Notes: a model not told the origin generated them from the sequence alone. Shown: positions 1 to 10,599, counted from the first letter of the stretch. The stretch is 64,000 nucleotides of DNA from Pseudidiomarina taiwanensis (GCF_003987435.1 NZ_PIQG01000001.1:372001-436000); one strand, 5' to 3'. Numbers and translations are program-made.

Positions 1-1237
1 GAAACAGCATTTCGGGGATGCGCTCATCTTCAAATTGCAAGCTCAAGCCAGCCAGTTGCTCTGGCGGGGTCGCGCGGATCATGGTCATCGCTTGACGATC
101 GTGATCACTGAAAAACGCACCGCTATAAAGCTCAAAATCAGGATCTTGCAGCGAAGGATGGGGTTGATAGTCACGTTGCTCGCTGACGACATCGATGACC
201 CGTTGGCGGAATTCGGGTTGTTGCCGTAACCATTGATAGCGCTCGATTAACTCGGGGACTGAAATGTCGAGCTCGCTGGCACGCTGTTCTGAGAGAACTT
301 TAATCGGTGCCAGAAATGGACATTTATTAAGGGCGAGGACTTTACCGCCAAATGCTTCGAGTTGTTGTTCTAGACGCTCTTGCTTAGGCATAAAGCGGCG
401 CTCGCGCATGGTCTCAGCTGTTGCCTCAAGAAAGGCCCGCGGGTCACAGCGTAAATCCCAATAAATCAGCTGATTGGGTTGATCCGGATGTTCATCGAGG
501 GGCATGATAAAGCTGGTATAGCCGTTATCTGCACCGTAAAACCCATGCACATGCAGCAGCGGTTGAGCGCTTTGCTCGGCTTCGGCGATGAGCTTTTTCA
601 AAGCGGCTTTACCGCGATGCTGAAAAGCGAAATCAAACAAGCGTGGTTGTTTCGTTTTAATTAATTTGGCAATGGCAATGGTGGCATAAACGTCAGCCAT
701 GGCATCGTGGGCTTGCCCGTGATCGATGCCGTTTGCGCGAGTTAAATCTTCAAGTTTAAGGCTGACCCGACCATCATCGTGTTGCGGCCACTGAATTCCC
801 TCTGGGCGCAGGGCATAACAGGCCCGCACTAAGTTGATCAGATCCCAGCGGCTATTGCCGTTTTGCCAAGTGTGCGCATAGGGGTCGTGAAAATTGCGAT
901 AAAACAAATAGCGGGTGACTTCATCGTCGAACTGGATGTTGTTGTAACCCACCGTCACGGTATTCGCTTGACTAAATTCAGCCGCAATACGGTTAGCAAA
1001 CTCGGCTTCAATCGTGCCATTTTGTAAGGCGTACTGTGGCGTGATACCCGTCACCAAGACCGCCATTGGCTGCGGCAGAAATTCTTGGCTTGGCTGGCAA
1101 TAAAGCCGCAACGGACGCGCACAGGGTTCAAGCTCGAGATCAGTGCGTAAACCTGCGAATTGCGAGGGGCGGTCAAGTTGTGGATTTACCCCCCAAGTTT
1201 CGTAATCATGCCAGTAAAAAGTTAGTTGCGGATCCAT
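1..1237 (-). CDS. sbcB: Exodeoxyribonuclease I, 3' end cut by window edge
   Basis: The reverse strand reads without a stop from an ATG at 1235-1237 to the left edge, giving about 412 residues. The N-terminus contains the DnaQ-type exonuclease motif DYET followed by DRPSQFAGLRTDLELEP, which is diagnostic of exonuclease I, and the last readable residues (EDERIPEMLF) match the helical C-terminal region of the family. E. coli SbcB is about 475 residues, so roughly 60 residues lie outside the window. By family knowledge the enzyme degrades single-stranded DNA 3' to 5' in mismatch repair and recombination. It is divergent from the asparaginase gene; the 163 bases between them must hold both promoters. 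Confidence 0.93.
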   Translation of the reverse strand, partial: MDPQLTFYWHDYETWGVNPQLDRPSQFAGLRTDLELEPCARPLRLYCQPSQEFLPQPMAVLVTGITPQYALQNGTIEAEFANRIAAEFSQANTVTVGYNNIQFDDEVTRYLFYRNFHDPYAHTWQNGNSRWDLINLVRACYALRPEGIQWPQHDDGRVSLKLEDLTRANGIDHGQAHDAMADVYATIAIAKLIKTKQPRLFDFAFQHRGKAALKKLIAEAEQSAQPLLHVHGFYGADNGYTSFIMPLDEHPDQPNQLIYWDLRCDPRAFLEATAETMRERRFMPKQERLEQQLEAFGGKVLALNKCPFLAPIKVLSEQRASELDISVPELIERYQWLRQQPEFRQRVIDVVSEQRDYQPHPSLQDPDFELYSGAFFSDHDRQAMTMIRATPPEQLAGLSLQFEDERIPEMLF

Positions 1238-1400
1238 AATACTCAGATACAAATTGGTCTTACCTCAACCATAACCATGCGCTTGATTTTGCGCAAGCAT
1301 TCAACTCGCTCGAATGCGTAATTTGCCCGATAGAACGAGTGGTATCTGAACGACAGCGGTGGCACTATGAATAACGTTAGTCGAACAGAGGACTTAGGCA

Positions 1401-2435
1401 ATGAAATTTATTTCAAGTATGAGTGCACTTGCGTTACTTGCCGCTGCGGCGATGAGCCCGGCGATTTTGGCCAGTGATAGCGAAACTCATCCCATTGCGA
1501 TCGCTATTCACGGTGGTGCGGGAACGATTTCGCGGGCAAATTTAACAGCTGAGCAAGACCGCGCCTATCGCGCTAAGCTTAAAGAAGCCGTTGATGCGGG
1601 CCATCAGATTTTGGCCAGCGGTGGAGCCAGTATGGAAGCGATCATTGCAGCGATTCAGATCCTTGAGGATTCGCCGTTTTTCAATGCAGGTCGTGGGGCT
1701 GTGTATACCTACGATGGCATCCATGAACTCGACGCTTCGATTATGGACGGCGCCACGCGCGAGGCTGGCGCGGTTGCTGGCGTGACCACAGTTAAAAGCC
1801 CAATTGCCCTCGCCGAGAAGGTGATGACCAATTCAGTGCACGTTATGCTAAGTGGCGCTGGGGCGGAGCAATTTGCTGCCGAGCAGGGCCTCGAACTGGT
1901 TGAAAACAGCTATTTTAATACTGACCAACGGCGCCAGCAGTTAGAGCGCGTTAAAGCGGCAATGGAGCAAGCCAATCAGCAAGCGATGGCGCAACTCGAT
2001 GTCGATTACAAATTCGGTACCGTCGGTGCGGTAGCGATTGACCAACAGGGGAACGTCGCTGCGGGCACTTCGACCGGTGGTATGACCGCCAAGCGTTATG
2101 GCCGGGTTGGCGATGCGCCGATTATTGGCGCGGGCACTTGGGCCGATAATGAAAGTTGTGCGGTAAGTGCAACGGGCCATGGGGAATACTTTATCCGTTA
2201 TCATGTTGCCGCGGACATTTGTAACCGCATGAAGTACCTCGGTGAAGATGTGCAAACGGCAGGTGATGCGGTGATTTTTGATACCTTGTTGCCAGCTGGT
2301 GGGACCGGTGGTGTGATCATTGTTGACCATGAAGGCAACGTTCACATGCCGTTTAACACCGAAGGTATGTATCGCGCCAAACGTGTTGGCGACGAGGCCG
2401 CTGTCGTCTCCATATACGCAGATGAAGCGCAATAA
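1401..2435 (+). CDS. Exported isoaspartyl peptidase / L-asparaginase (Ntn hydrolase)
   Basis: A 344-residue plant-type asparaginase (family T2). An N-terminal signal peptide (MKFISSMSALALLAAAAMSP, probable cleavage after ILA near residue 24) predicts export to the periplasm. HGGAGT (residues 37-42) and the autocleavage site GTVG with nucleophile Thr207 are present, so the precursor should split into alpha and beta subunits before Thr207. Family members hydrolyse beta-aspartyl dipeptides and asparagine. The gene stands alone, with 81 bases to hrpA. The signal peptide sets it apart from the cytoplasmic E. coli IaaA and fits a peptide-scavenging lifestyle (inference). Confidence 0.93.
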   Translation: MKFISSMSALALLAAAAMSPAILASDSETHPIAIAIHGGAGTISRANLTAEQDRAYRAKLKEAVDAGHQILASGGASMEAIIAAIQILEDSPFFNAGRGAVYTYDGIHELDASIMDGATREAGAVAGVTTVKSPIALAEKVMTNSVHVMLSGAGAEQFAAEQGLELVENSYFNTDQRRQQLERVKAAMEQANQQAMAQLDVDYKFGTVGAVAIDQQGNVAAGTSTGGMTAKRYGRVGDAPIIGAGTWADNESCAVSATGHGEYFIRYHVAADICNRMKYLGEDVQTAGDAVIFDTLLPAGGTGGVIIVDHEGNVHMPFNTEGMYRAKRVGDEAAVVSIYADEAQ

Positions 2436-2516
2436 ACTCTCCGCTCTAGCGTAGTCATTGCGGCACGAGGCTGTTAAAATTAGCAGCCTCTGTAGCCCGC
2501 AAAGAGGTTTGCTGAT

Positions 2517-5500
2517 TTGCAGCCAATCAAGTTCCCAGCAGAATTACCTGTTGTTCAAGCAAAAGCTGAGATTCAAGCCGCGATTCAAGCGCATCAAGTG
2601 ATTATCGTCGCCGGTGAAACGGGCAGCGGTAAAACCACTCAGTTGCCGAAAATGCTATTGGAACTTGGCTATGGTAAAGCGGCGCATGGCGGCAAAACCT
2701 TAATTGCTCACACCCAGCCGCGGCGACTTGCCGCGCGCAGTGTAGCGCAGCGGATTGCCAGTGAGCTTGAAACTGAACTTGGCTCCTTGGTGGGTTACAA
2801 AATTCGTTTCCAAGACCAGACGCAAGCGGGCACGGCAATTAAGCTGCTCACCGACGGCATGTTGTTAGCCGAATTGCAGAATGACCAGCTGCTGCGTCAA
2901 TATGATGCGATCATCATCGATGAAGCCCACGAACGCAGCCTTAATATCGACTTCTTACTTGGAGTTTTAGCAAAAATTTTGCCAAAACGCCCTGAGCTTA
3001 AACTGATTATCACTTCTGCAACCATCGAGACGGAGCGTTTTTCCAAGCATTTCGGTGAGGCGCCTATCATCACCGTAAGCGGCCGGACTTTTCCCGTTGA
3101 GGTGCGCTATCGGCCGTTAGAGAATGATGATGACGATGTGGTACAGGGTGTGTGCGATGCCATCGCTGAGATTGAGCGTGAAGGTGCAGGAGATGTGCTC
3201 ATATTCGCTAGTGGTGAGCGCGAGATCCGTGATTTTGCTGAAGCCCTACACGAGTTGGACCTAACAAATACGGAAATCTTACCCTTATTCGCACGCTTGT
3301 CCGCAGCGGAACAAAATCGTATCTTCCAGCCTCATAGCGGGCGCCGTATCGTGATTGCAACCAATGTAGCTGAGACCTCGTTGACGGTACCGGGGATCCG
3401 CTTTGTGGTTGATCCAGGCACAGCACGAATTAGTCGTTACAGCTATCGCACCAAAGTGCAACGATTGCCGATTGAAAAAATTTCCCAAGCGAGTGCCAAT
3501 CAGCGAATGGGGCGCTGTGGTCGAATCGGTCCGGGGATTTGTCTGCGACTCTACTCTGAAGAAGATTTTTTGCAGCGCCCGGAATATACCGATCCGGAAA
3601 TTTTGCGGACTAATTTAGCGGCGGTTATTTTGCAAATGACGTCCGCGCGCCTGGGCGACATCCGCCGTTTTCCGTTTATTCAAAAGCCCGATGAGCGCTT
3701 CATCAAAGACGGTATGAATCTGTTGCAAGAGTTGCATGCGTTAAAACCGCAGCACTCGCGTAAACACGGGATTCGGCTCACGCCACTTGGCCGTCAGCTT
3801 GCGCGGCTGCCGCTTGATCCGCGCTTGGCTCGAATGGTACTGGCCGCCCGCGATTACGGCTGTATCCAAGAGATCATGGTGATTGTTGCGGCGTTGAGTA
3901 TTCAAGATCCGCGTGAGCGACCGCAACAGGCGCAGCAAAAAGCGGACACCTTGCATCAGCGTTTTCACGATAAAGACTCAGACTTTATGGCGTATTTAAA
4001 TTTGTGGAATTATCTGCAAACGCAACAACATGAGCTTTCGAAAAGTCAGTTTCGCAAACGCTGCAAGCAGGAGTTTTTGCACTTTTTACGGATTCGCGAA
4101 TGGCAAGATGTGTATACCCAAATTCGCCAAACCGTGCGCGAGATTGGCTTACCGATTAATTCAGAGCCGGCGAATTACGAGGCCATTCACCGCGCCTTGC
4201 TCAGTGGTTTGCTTTCGCATATTGGCACAAAAGCTGAGCAATTCGAGTTCCAAGGCGCGCGCCAGCGTAAATTCTTTATATTCCCGGGCTCAGGTTTATT
4301 TAAAAAGTCGCCGAAATGGGTGATGTCCGCCGAACTGGTTGAAACGACCCGTTTGTATGCTCGCGTAAATGCCAAAATTGAGCCGGAATGGATTGAGCCA
4401 CTCGCTCAGCACTTGGTTAAACGTCAGTACTTAGATCCACACTTTAGCCGTCGCCAAGGCTCGGTGGTCGCTGATGAGCAAGTGACCCTGTTTGGCTTAA
4501 TTATTGTGCCGCGGCGTAAGGTTCAATATGGTCCAGTTGCGCCTGTTGCGGCACGCGAAATCTTTATTCGAGAGGGTTTGGTAGAAGGCCAGCTTAAGCG
4601 CCAATTACCCTTTATTCAGCATAATCTCGATTTAATCGAAGGGGTCCGTGAGCTTGAAGAAAAATCGCGGCGGCGGGATATTTTAATTGATAGCGAAGCG
4701 CTATTTGCAGCCTATGATGCGCTGATCCCCGAGCAAATTTATAACGAGCAATTGCTGGCGGGTTGGTGGCATAAGGCCAGTAAAAATGAGCCGAAACTAC
4801 TGTTTTTTACGCGCGAGCAGTTAATGGCGCAAGAAGCGGATCATGTGACCGCAGATGCGTATCCAAATTTTTGGCAGCAGGGCGACCTGAAATTGCCGTT
4901 GCTCTACAAATTTGAGCCGGGCACGGAAGATGATGGGGTGACTTTGGAGATCCCTCTCGCGCTGTTAAACCAAGTAAAGAATCAAGGCTTTGATTGGCTT
5001 ATTCCAGCGTTACAAGAGGATTTGGTGATTGCCTGGATTAAATCGTTACCAAAAACTTTGCGCCGGCATTTTGTCCCTGCACCGAATTATGCCCAAGCTT
5101 TCTTGGCTGATGTGGATGAACAAGCACGGCAACTGCCATTGTTAGAGGCGCTAACGGCCAAGTTTCGCCGCATGACTGGGGTGACAATTCCTGAGGATGC
5201 CTGGCAGCCAGAGTTGCTACCCGACCATTTGCGGATGAACTTCGCAGTGGTGGATGAAACGCATCAACGTATTGCGCAGCAGCGCGATTTAACCGAGTTG
5301 CAGCGCAGTTTGCAGGGGCGCGCCAAAGCAGCCGTGGCCGAGGTCGTGCAGGCACAGGCGCAAGCAACGCCGGAATATGTGAAGAACTGGAGTTTCGGTG
5401 AGCTTGCTAAAGTCGTTGAGCAACGCAAAGGGGCGTACTCAGTCAAAGCCTATCCAGGTTTGGTTGCGAGCGCAGCAGGCGTCAAAGTTGAGCTGTTTGA

Positions 5501-6236
5501 GCAACCCGAAAAGGCTGAGCAAGCGCATCAGCGGGGTCTGCGCGATTTATTGAAGCTGCAATTACCCTCGCCAATTAACTATTTGCAACAAACCCTCTCA
5601 AACAAGGCCAAGCTGGCCATGTATTACAACCCTTGGGGCAAAGTCGAGCAACTGCTTGATGATTGCGTGAATGCGGCGCTAGACCAAATGATTGAGCAAG
5701 CGGGCGAGGTTCGCAACGAAGCTGAGTTTAGTGCCTTGGTTGAGCATGCGCGGGCCCATTTGAATGATGCGGTCACCGAGATTGCGAGCCAGGTTGAGCG
5801 GATACTGGTGCAATCACAGAATGTCAAAAAGCGCTTGAAAGGGCGGGTACCACTGGATCAAATTCAAGCCCATGGCGATATTAAGCAGCAACTTGAGGGC
5901 TTGGTTTATCCTAAGTTTGTGAGTGAACTGGGGGCTGCGCGGCTGGCGGATGTGACGCGTTATCTGGCGGCGATTGAAAAACGTTTGGATAAGTTGCCTG
6001 CCGATCCAAACCGTGATCGGTTGCAGCTGCTGACCTTAAATCAGCTCGAGAAAGACTACACTGAACTGCTCGCGAAGGCCGAGCGGCTTGGGAATTATCA
6101 GGCGTTAAGTGAGTTGAATTCGATTCGTTGGATGTTAGAAGAGTTGCGGGTGAGCTTTTTTGCGCAGACGCTTGGAACTCGCTTCCCCGTATCAGAGAAG
6201 CGAGTGAAGACGGCTTTAGCTGGCGTAAAGGTCTAA
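2517..6236 (+). CDS. hrpA: ATP-dependent RNA helicase HrpA (DEAH box)
   Basis: A 1239-residue DEAH-box helicase. Walker A GETGSGKTT lies at residues 33-41, DEAH at 135-138, the SAT motif of motif III soon after, and the motif VI region QRMGRCGR follows. The long C-terminal part matches HrpA-type proteins (HA2, OB-fold and DUF3418 regions). The start is TTG: an in-frame TAG at 2493-2495 blocks extension, no ATG lies between it and the helicase core, and AGAGG at 2503-2507 is a ribosome binding site at good distance. E. coli HrpA (about 1300 residues) carries a longer N-terminal extension that is missing here. HrpA rescues stalled ribosomes by acting on mRNA. Its 3' end overlaps the convergent grxA by 21 bases. 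Confidence 0.95.
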   Translation: MQPIKFPAELPVVQAKAEIQAAIQAHQVIIVAGETGSGKTTQLPKMLLELGYGKAAHGGKTLIAHTQPRRLAARSVAQRIASELETELGSLVGYKIRFQDQTQAGTAIKLLTDGMLLAELQNDQLLRQYDAIIIDEAHERSLNIDFLLGVLAKILPKRPELKLIITSATIETERFSKHFGEAPIITVSGRTFPVEVRYRPLENDDDDVVQGVCDAIAEIEREGAGDVLIFASGEREIRDFAEALHELDLTNTEILPLFARLSAAEQNRIFQPHSGRRIVIATNVAETSLTVPGIRFVVDPGTARISRYSYRTKVQRLPIEKISQASANQRMGRCGRIGPGICLRLYSEEDFLQRPEYTDPEILRTNLAAVILQMTSARLGDIRRFPFIQKPDERFIKDGMNLLQELHALKPQHSRKHGIRLTPLGRQLARLPLDPRLARMVLAARDYGCIQEIMVIVAALSIQDPRERPQQAQQKADTLHQRFHDKDSDFMAYLNLWNYLQTQQHELSKSQFRKRCKQEFLHFLRIREWQDVYTQIRQTVREIGLPINSEPANYEAIHRALLSGLLSHIGTKAEQFEFQGARQRKFFIFPGSGLFKKSPKWVMSAELVETTRLYARVNAKIEPEWIEPLAQHLVKRQYLDPHFSRRQGSVVADEQVTLFGLIIVPRRKVQYGPVAPVAAREIFIREGLVEGQLKRQLPFIQHNLDLIEGVRELEEKSRRRDILIDSEALFAAYDALIPEQIYNEQLLAGWWHKASKNEPKLLFFTREQLMAQEADHVTADAYPNFWQQGDLKLPLLYKFEPGTEDDGVTLEIPLALLNQVKNQGFDWLIPALQEDLVIAWIKSLPKTLRRHFVPAPNYAQAFLADVDEQARQLPLLEALTAKFRRMTGVTIPEDAWQPELLPDHLRMNFAVVDETHQRIAQQRDLTELQRSLQGRAKAAVAEVVQAQAQATPEYVKNWSFGELAKVVEQRKGAYSVKAYPGLVASAAGVKVELFEQPEKAEQAHQRGLRDLLKLQLPSPINYLQQTLSNKAKLAMYYNPWGKVEQLLDDCVNAALDQMIEQAGEVRNEAEFSALVEHARAHLNDAVTEIASQVERILVQSQNVKKRLKGRVPLDQIQAHGDIKQQLEGLVYPKFVSELGAARLADVTRYLAAIEKRLDKLPADPNRDRLQLLTLNQLEKDYTELLAKAERLGNYQALSELNSIRWMLEELRVSFFAQTLGTRFPVSEKRVKTALAGVKV

Positions 6237-6482
6237 ATTCTCACGCGCATAGGCTTCAAATTCAGTGCAACCACCGATGTGTTGCTCATCGATGAAAATT
6301 TGCGGCACCGTGTGAACCGGCTTACCGACCGTCTTTTCAAGGTCAGCTTTGCTGATGCCTTCTTCATACATATCGATATAGCGGAACTCAAAATCATCGC
6401 GTTGCTCAGCGAGCTTCTCGGCAATTTGTTTCGCACGAACACAATACGGACATGCTGGACGTCCAAAAATCACTGTAAACAC
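6216..6482 (-). CDS. grxA: Glutaredoxin 1
   Basis: An 88-residue glutaredoxin with the dithiol active site C11-P-Y-C14 and the conserved TVPQIF and HIGG glutathione-binding segments. GTG at 6480-6482 is chosen as start: AAGGAG at 6490-6495 sits 7 bases upstream and the product then aligns with the 85-residue E. coli GrxA; a longer reading from 6518 adds 12 residues foreign to the family. GrxA passes electrons from glutathione to ribonucleotide reductase among other targets, which fits its place just downstream of the nrdAB-yfaE operon on the same strand. It overlaps the 3' end of hrpA. Confidence 0.94.
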   Translation of the reverse strand: MFTVIFGRPACPYCVRAKQIAEKLAEQRDDFEFRYIDMYEEGISKADLEKTVGKPVHTVPQIFIDEQHIGGCTEFEAYARENLDLYAS

Positions 6483-6598
6483 TCGGTTGCTCCTTAAGCT
6501 TGAAAAGTATATGTGCACTATTTTCTTACAATTTGTGTGGAAAAACCAATAAGTTTTCCCTATTACAACATTCGGTAGAATTGATACGCGAGAGTAGT

Positions 6599-6862
6599 TT
6601 AATGCTCAAGTTCGAGGTCGGAGGCGGGGACACAGCAGCAAGGGAGGCAATCACCGGGACGAACGAAGGCGAGGGGCTCGTTGATATAAGTCACGTCACC
6701 GCTCACCAACTTGCTGCGGCAGGCGCCACAGAAGCCTTCTCGACAGTGGTAATGGAGTTGAACCTTCTGGGCCTCGAGACTCTCGAGCAATGATTTATCG
6801 TCAGAATCGGAAACGGTCAGCGAATGCTGACCGTTAATTGTGACTTTGAAGGTTTTGCTCAT
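6599..6862 (-). CDS. yfaE: YfaE-type 2Fe-2S ferredoxin for NrdB cofactor maintenance
   Basis: An 87-residue plant-type ferredoxin. The cluster ligands are visible as C40-x4-C45-x2-C48 (CREGFCGAC) and a C-terminal LPCCC near residues 73-77; the acidic tail (DLELEH) is also typical. In E. coli YfaE reduces the diferric centre of NrdB to maintain or regenerate the tyrosyl radical. The gene starts 14 bases after the nrdB stop, so it is the third gene of the nrdA-nrdB-yfaE operon, matching the E. coli arrangement. Confidence 0.95.
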   Translation of the reverse strand: MSKTFKVTINGQHSLTVSDSDDKSLLESLEAQKVQLHYHCREGFCGACRSKLVSGDVTYINEPLAFVRPGDCLPCCCVPASDLELEH

Positions 6863-6876
6863 GATTGCATCGCGCC

Positions 6877-8007
6877 TTACAGCTCAAAGTCTCCGAGGTC
6901 TGTTGCCGATACTTGGCTATCAATTTGACCGACCAAATATGAACTGATTTCAGCTTCTTGTGGCGCCACTTGAACGTTATCTGAAACGAGATACTTGTTC
7001 ATCCATGGGAGCGGGTTACTACGCTGTTTAAACGGTGGTTCGAAGCCGATGGCTTCCATCCGTAGGTTAGCGATGTATTCGACATATTGGCACAGCATAT
7101 CTTCGTTAAGGCCGATCATTGAGCCATCTTTGAATAGATAATGCGCCCACTCTTTTTCCTGTTCGACAGCTTTCATAAAGATTGCGAGGGCGTCTTCGCG
7201 CAATTCTTCAGCGATTTCACGCATCTCTGGGTCGTCTTTATTGTACTGCCAGAGGTTGATGATTTGCTGAGTTGAAGCCAAGTGGAGGTTCTCATCACGC
7301 GCAATTAAGCGAATGATTTTCGAGTTTCCTTCCATCAAGTCGCGCTCGGCAAAAGCAAAGGTGCAGGCAAAGCTGACATAGAACCGAATGGCTTCAAGTG
7401 CGTTAACTGAGTTAATGCACAAGAACAATTTTTTCTTCAGTTCGCGCATGGTGACGTTATGTACTTCACCGTCGACCTCGATTTCGCCTTCACCGTGGGT
7501 TTGCCACAACTGAGTGTAGAAAATGAGGTCGTCATAATACTGCGAAATATCGTTCGCGCGCTTTTGAATCTCTTGGTTAATAACGATGTCTTCGAACACT
7601 TCACTCGGGTCAGAGAACAGGTTACGCAAAATATGCGTGTATGAACGCGAATGAATGGTCTCGAAGAACGACCAGGTTTCAATCCACGTCTCAAGCTCTG
7701 GAATCGAAACAATCGGCAGCAGGGCGATGTTTGGGCTGCGGCCTTGGATTGAATCAAGCAAGGTTTGATATTTCAGGTTCGAAATAAAAATATGCTTTTC
7801 ACTGTCGGTCAAGTTCTGGAAATCGACCCGGTCACGGCTTACATCAACTTCTTCTGGACGCCAGAAAAAGCTGATTTGTTTTTCGATAAGTTTCTCAAAA
7901 ATACTATGTTTTTGTTGGTCATAACGGGCCACGTTGACCGAGTTCCCAAAGAACATAGGTTCGTTCAATGGATCACTTTGATTCTTGTTAAACGTAGAGT
8001 AACTCAT
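6877..8007 (-). CDS. nrdB: Ribonucleoside-diphosphate reductase class Ia, beta subunit
   Basis: A 376-residue R2 subunit that holds the diiron centre and tyrosyl radical. The ExxH metal-ligand motif and radical tyrosine appear in [12 protein letters not shown], and the second ExxH ligand pair in RDENLHL; the acidic C-terminus (ATDLGDFEL) is the tail by which R2 binds NrdA. Length matches the E. coli protein (376). It lies 14 bases downstream of nrdA and is followed by yfaE, so the three are probably one transcript under NrdR control. It supplies dNDPs together with NrdA. Confidence 0.97.
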   Translation of the reverse strand: MSYSTFNKNQSDPLNEPMFFGNSVNVARYDQQKHSIFEKLIEKQISFFWRPEEVDVSRDRVDFQNLTDSEKHIFISNLKYQTLLDSIQGRSPNIALLPIVSIPELETWIETWSFFETIHSRSYTHILRNLFSDPSEVFEDIVINQEIQKRANDISQYYDDLIFYTQLWQTHGEGEIEVDGEVHNVTMRELKKKLFLCINSVNALEAIRFYVSFACTFAFAERDLMEGNSKIIRLIARDENLHLASTQQIINLWQYNKDDPEMREIAEELREDALAIFMKAVEQEKEWAHYLFKDGSMIGLNEDMLCQYVEYIANLRMEAIGFEPPFKQRSNPLPWMNKYLVSDNVQVAPQEAEISSYLVGQIDSQVSATDLGDFEL

Positions 8008-8021
8008 TGCGCATTTGCCTC

Positions 8022-10364
8022 TTAAATTTTACATGCACCGCCGGCACAATCATCATCTTCCTGCTCGACAGCAACTGTCGCACCATTCGCATTTTCTGCG
8101 TCGCGCTGTTGCTGATCGACTTTGTCGCGCAGATCAACCTGATTGTCCGATGCGCCATCACGGGTATTGTGGTAATACAAGGTTTTTACCCCGAGTTTGT
8201 ACGCATAAAGCAAGTCTTGCAGGAGTTGCTTCATCGGCACTTTGCCGCCTTCAAACTTGCTCGGGTCGTAGTTGGTATTGGCTGAAATGGTTTGGTCAAC
8301 GAATTTTTGCATGATGCCAACCAATTCCAGATACCCTTTATTACTTGGAATCGTCCAAAGCAGTTCATAGGCATCTTTTAAGGTTTCATACTCAGGCACC
8401 ACCTGTTTAGTGACCCCATCTTTTGATGCTTTGATACTGATATGGCCACGTGGTGGCTCGATGCCGTTGGTCGCATTTGAGATCTGCGATGAGGTCTCAG
8501 ATGGCATCAAGGCCGACAGGGTTGAGTTGCGCATGCCGTATTGCTGTACATCGGCTCGTAACTGTTCCCAATCAAGGTGGAGTTCTTCCGTACAGACCGC
8601 ATCGAGATCCTTTTTATAGGTATCAATCGGCATGATCCCTTGCGAGTAGGTGGTTTCGTTGAATTTCGGACAAGCTCCCAATTCCTTGGCAAGGTTCACC
8701 GAAGCTTTCATCAGATAGTACTGAATCGCCTCAAAGGTTTTGTGGGTAAGGGCATTGGCCGAACCATCGGAATAACGTACACCATTTTTCGCAAGGTAAT
8801 AGGCATAGTTAATGACCCCGATACCGAGTGTACGCCGCCCCATGGTTGCGTTGTATGCTGCAGGAACCGGATATTCTTGGTAATCAAGCAGGCTATCGAG
8901 CGCACGAACTGCAAGTTCAGCCAGCTCTTCAAGTTCATCAAGCGACTTAATCGCGCCGAGGTTGAATGCCGAAAGGGTACACAGAGCGATTTCACCATTC
9001 TCATCATTAACATGCTCGAGTGGCTTGGTCGGAAGTGCGATTTCAAGACACAAGTTGCTCTGCCGAATCGGTGCATATTCAGGGTTAAACGGACTGTGCG
9101 TATTGCAGTGGTCAACGTTTTGCAGGTAGATACGACCAGTACTGGCACGTTCTTGCATAAACAAGCTGAACAATTCGATGGCTTTGATGCGCTTTTTACG
9201 AATCGATTCATCTTGCTCGTATTGTGTATATAAACGCTCGAATTCAGCCTGGTTAGCAAAGAATGCTTCATACAGACCAGGCACGTCAGACGGGCTAAAC
9301 AGGGTGATGTAATCGTCTTTAATCAAGCGCTGATACATTAAGCGGTTGAACTGCACGCCATAGTCGAGATGACGGACCCGGTTTTCTTCCACACCACGGT
9401 TGTTCTTCAATACCAACAGGTTCTCGACCTCAAGGTGCCAAAGTGGATAGAACAAGGTTGCTGCACCACCGCGCACGCCGCCTTGCGAACAACTTTTAAC
9501 AGCCGTTTGGAAATATTTGTAGAACGGAATACAGCCAGTGTGGAACGCTTCACCGCCACGAATCGGACTACCGAGGGCACGAATACGACCCGCGTTAATA
9601 CCAATGCCCGCACGCTGTGAGACATATTTAACAATCGCACTTGCGGTGGCGTTAATCGAATCGAGACTATCGCCGGCCTCAATCAGTACACATGAGCTGA
9701 ATTGACGCGTTGGGGTGCGCACACCGGCCATAATTGGCGTCGGCAAACTGATCTTGAACTGAGATGCGGCATCATAGAAACGCTTAATGTAATCCATCCG
9801 CGTCTCGCGTGGATAGTTTGCGAACAAGCATGCAGCAACGAGTACGTACAAGAATTGCGCACTTTCATAAATGTCACCGGTTACGCGGTTTTGTACCAGG
9901 TATTTCCCTTCAAGTTGCTTCACCGCTGCGTATGAGAAGTTCAAGTCGCGGCTATGATCGATAAAGTCGTTCATTTGCGCGAATTCAGCTTCGCTGTAAT
10001 CTTCGAGGAGGTGTTTGTCGTAGCGACCCGCTGCGACCATTTTAGTGACTTGGTCAAACAGGTGAGGTGGCTCGAATTGGCCGTAGGCTAATTTACGCAA
10101 ATGGAAAATCGCTAAGCGCGCGGCCAAATATTGATAATCGGGCGCGTCTTCTGAAATTAAATCAGCGGCCGCTTTGATGATTGTTTCATGAATATCTTCG
10201 GTTTTAATCCCATCGTAGAATTGAATGTGTGACTTGATTTCAACTTGTGAGACGGAGACGTTATTTAAACCTTCTGCGGCCCAGCTAATGACGCGATGGA
10301 TTTTGTCCAAATCAAGCGGTTCACGTTCGCCGCTACGCTTGGTTACGAAGAGTTGCTTGTTCAT
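8022..10364 (-). CDS. nrdA: Ribonucleoside-diphosphate reductase class Ia, alpha subunit
   Basis: A 780-residue catalytic subunit. An N-terminal ATP-cone ([13 protein letters not shown] region) gives allosteric control. Active-site signatures include [15 protein letters not shown] and [10 protein letters not shown], which carry the redox pair and thiyl-radical cysteine, and the C-terminal swinging pair is in [12 protein letters not shown] at 10362-10364 is preferred because the product then starts [10 protein letters not shown] as in E. coli; a GTG three codons upstream is possible. The protein reduces ribonucleoside diphosphates with NrdB. Two NrdR-like boxes stand upstream. Confidence 0.97.
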   Translation of the reverse strand: MNKQLFVTKRSGEREPLDLDKIHRVISWAAEGLNNVSVSQVEIKSHIQFYDGIKTEDIHETIIKAAADLISEDAPDYQYLAARLAIFHLRKLAYGQFEPPHLFDQVTKMVAAGRYDKHLLEDYSEAEFAQMNDFIDHSRDLNFSYAAVKQLEGKYLVQNRVTGDIYESAQFLYVLVAACLFANYPRETRMDYIKRFYDAASQFKISLPTPIMAGVRTPTRQFSSCVLIEAGDSLDSINATASAIVKYVSQRAGIGINAGRIRALGSPIRGGEAFHTGCIPFYKYFQTAVKSCSQGGVRGGAATLFYPLWHLEVENLLVLKNNRGVEENRVRHLDYGVQFNRLMYQRLIKDDYITLFSPSDVPGLYEAFFANQAEFERLYTQYEQDESIRKKRIKAIELFSLFMQERASTGRIYLQNVDHCNTHSPFNPEYAPIRQSNLCLEIALPTKPLEHVNDENGEIALCTLSAFNLGAIKSLDELEELAELAVRALDSLLDYQEYPVPAAYNATMGRRTLGIGVINYAYYLAKNGVRYSDGSANALTHKTFEAIQYYLMKASVNLAKELGACPKFNETTYSQGIMPIDTYKKDLDAVCTEELHLDWEQLRADVQQYGMRNSTLSALMPSETSSQISNATNGIEPPRGHISIKASKDGVTKQVVPEYETLKDAYELLWTIPSNKGYLELVGIMQKFVDQTISANTNYDPSKFEGGKVPMKQLLQDLLYAYKLGVKTLYYHNTRDGASDNQVDLRDKVDQQQRDAENANGATVAVEQEDDDCAGGACKI

Positions 10365-10381
10365 GTTGCGCACCCGTTATC

Positions 10382-10411
10382 GTTATATTTAACTGTTTTA
10401 TGGGGACACAA
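10382..10411 (-). promoter_or_regulatory. Candidate nrdA promoter overlapping an NrdR box
   Basis: Read on the minus strand, TTGTGT (10406-10411) is followed after about 18 bases by TATAAC (10382-10387), or after 17 by ATATAA. The -35 element would lie within the proximal NrdR box, so NrdR binding would block polymerase directly. This is inferred from hexamer likeness only. Confidence 0.4.
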
Positions 10412-10421
10412 GATATTGTGT
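10406..10421. promoter_or_regulatory. NrdR box 1 (proximal)
   Basis: ACACAAGATATTGTGT is a near-perfect palindrome that fits the NrdR consensus (acaCwAtATaTwGtgt). It is 42 bases upstream of the nrdA start. Together with the second box it is the paired-site arrangement seen at bacterial nrd operons. Confidence 0.85.
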
Positions 10422-10448
10422 GGTTAATTGGTAAGCAGCGCACAAAAC

Positions 10449-10464
10449 ACACAATATATGGTGT
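10449..10464. promoter_or_regulatory. NrdR box 2 (distal)
   Basis: ACACAATATATGGTGT fits the NrdR consensus. Its centre lies 43 bases from the centre of the proximal box, about four helical turns, so both can be bound from one face of the DNA by the ATP-cone repressor NrdR. Confidence 0.85.
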
Positions 10465-10599
10465 CTAAGACTATGCCTAATGTAGACAGACAACGGGCTA
10501 TGATCAAGCGGATTTTTTAACGAAATTTGAGATTTTTGCTCGAGGGCTCAGGTGACATTCCCTAAAGCCCTTGACCTAACTAGATTTTATAAAAAGCAA

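Noticed and set aside
1941-2432. Open frame of 163 codons antisense to the asparaginase gene
   Set aside because: Shadow of a gene with intact active-site motifs.
8577-9233. Open frame of 218 codons on the plus strand inside nrdA
   Set aside because: It is antisense to a fully conserved nrdA, has no family resemblance and no ribosome binding site; it is a by-product of codon bias.
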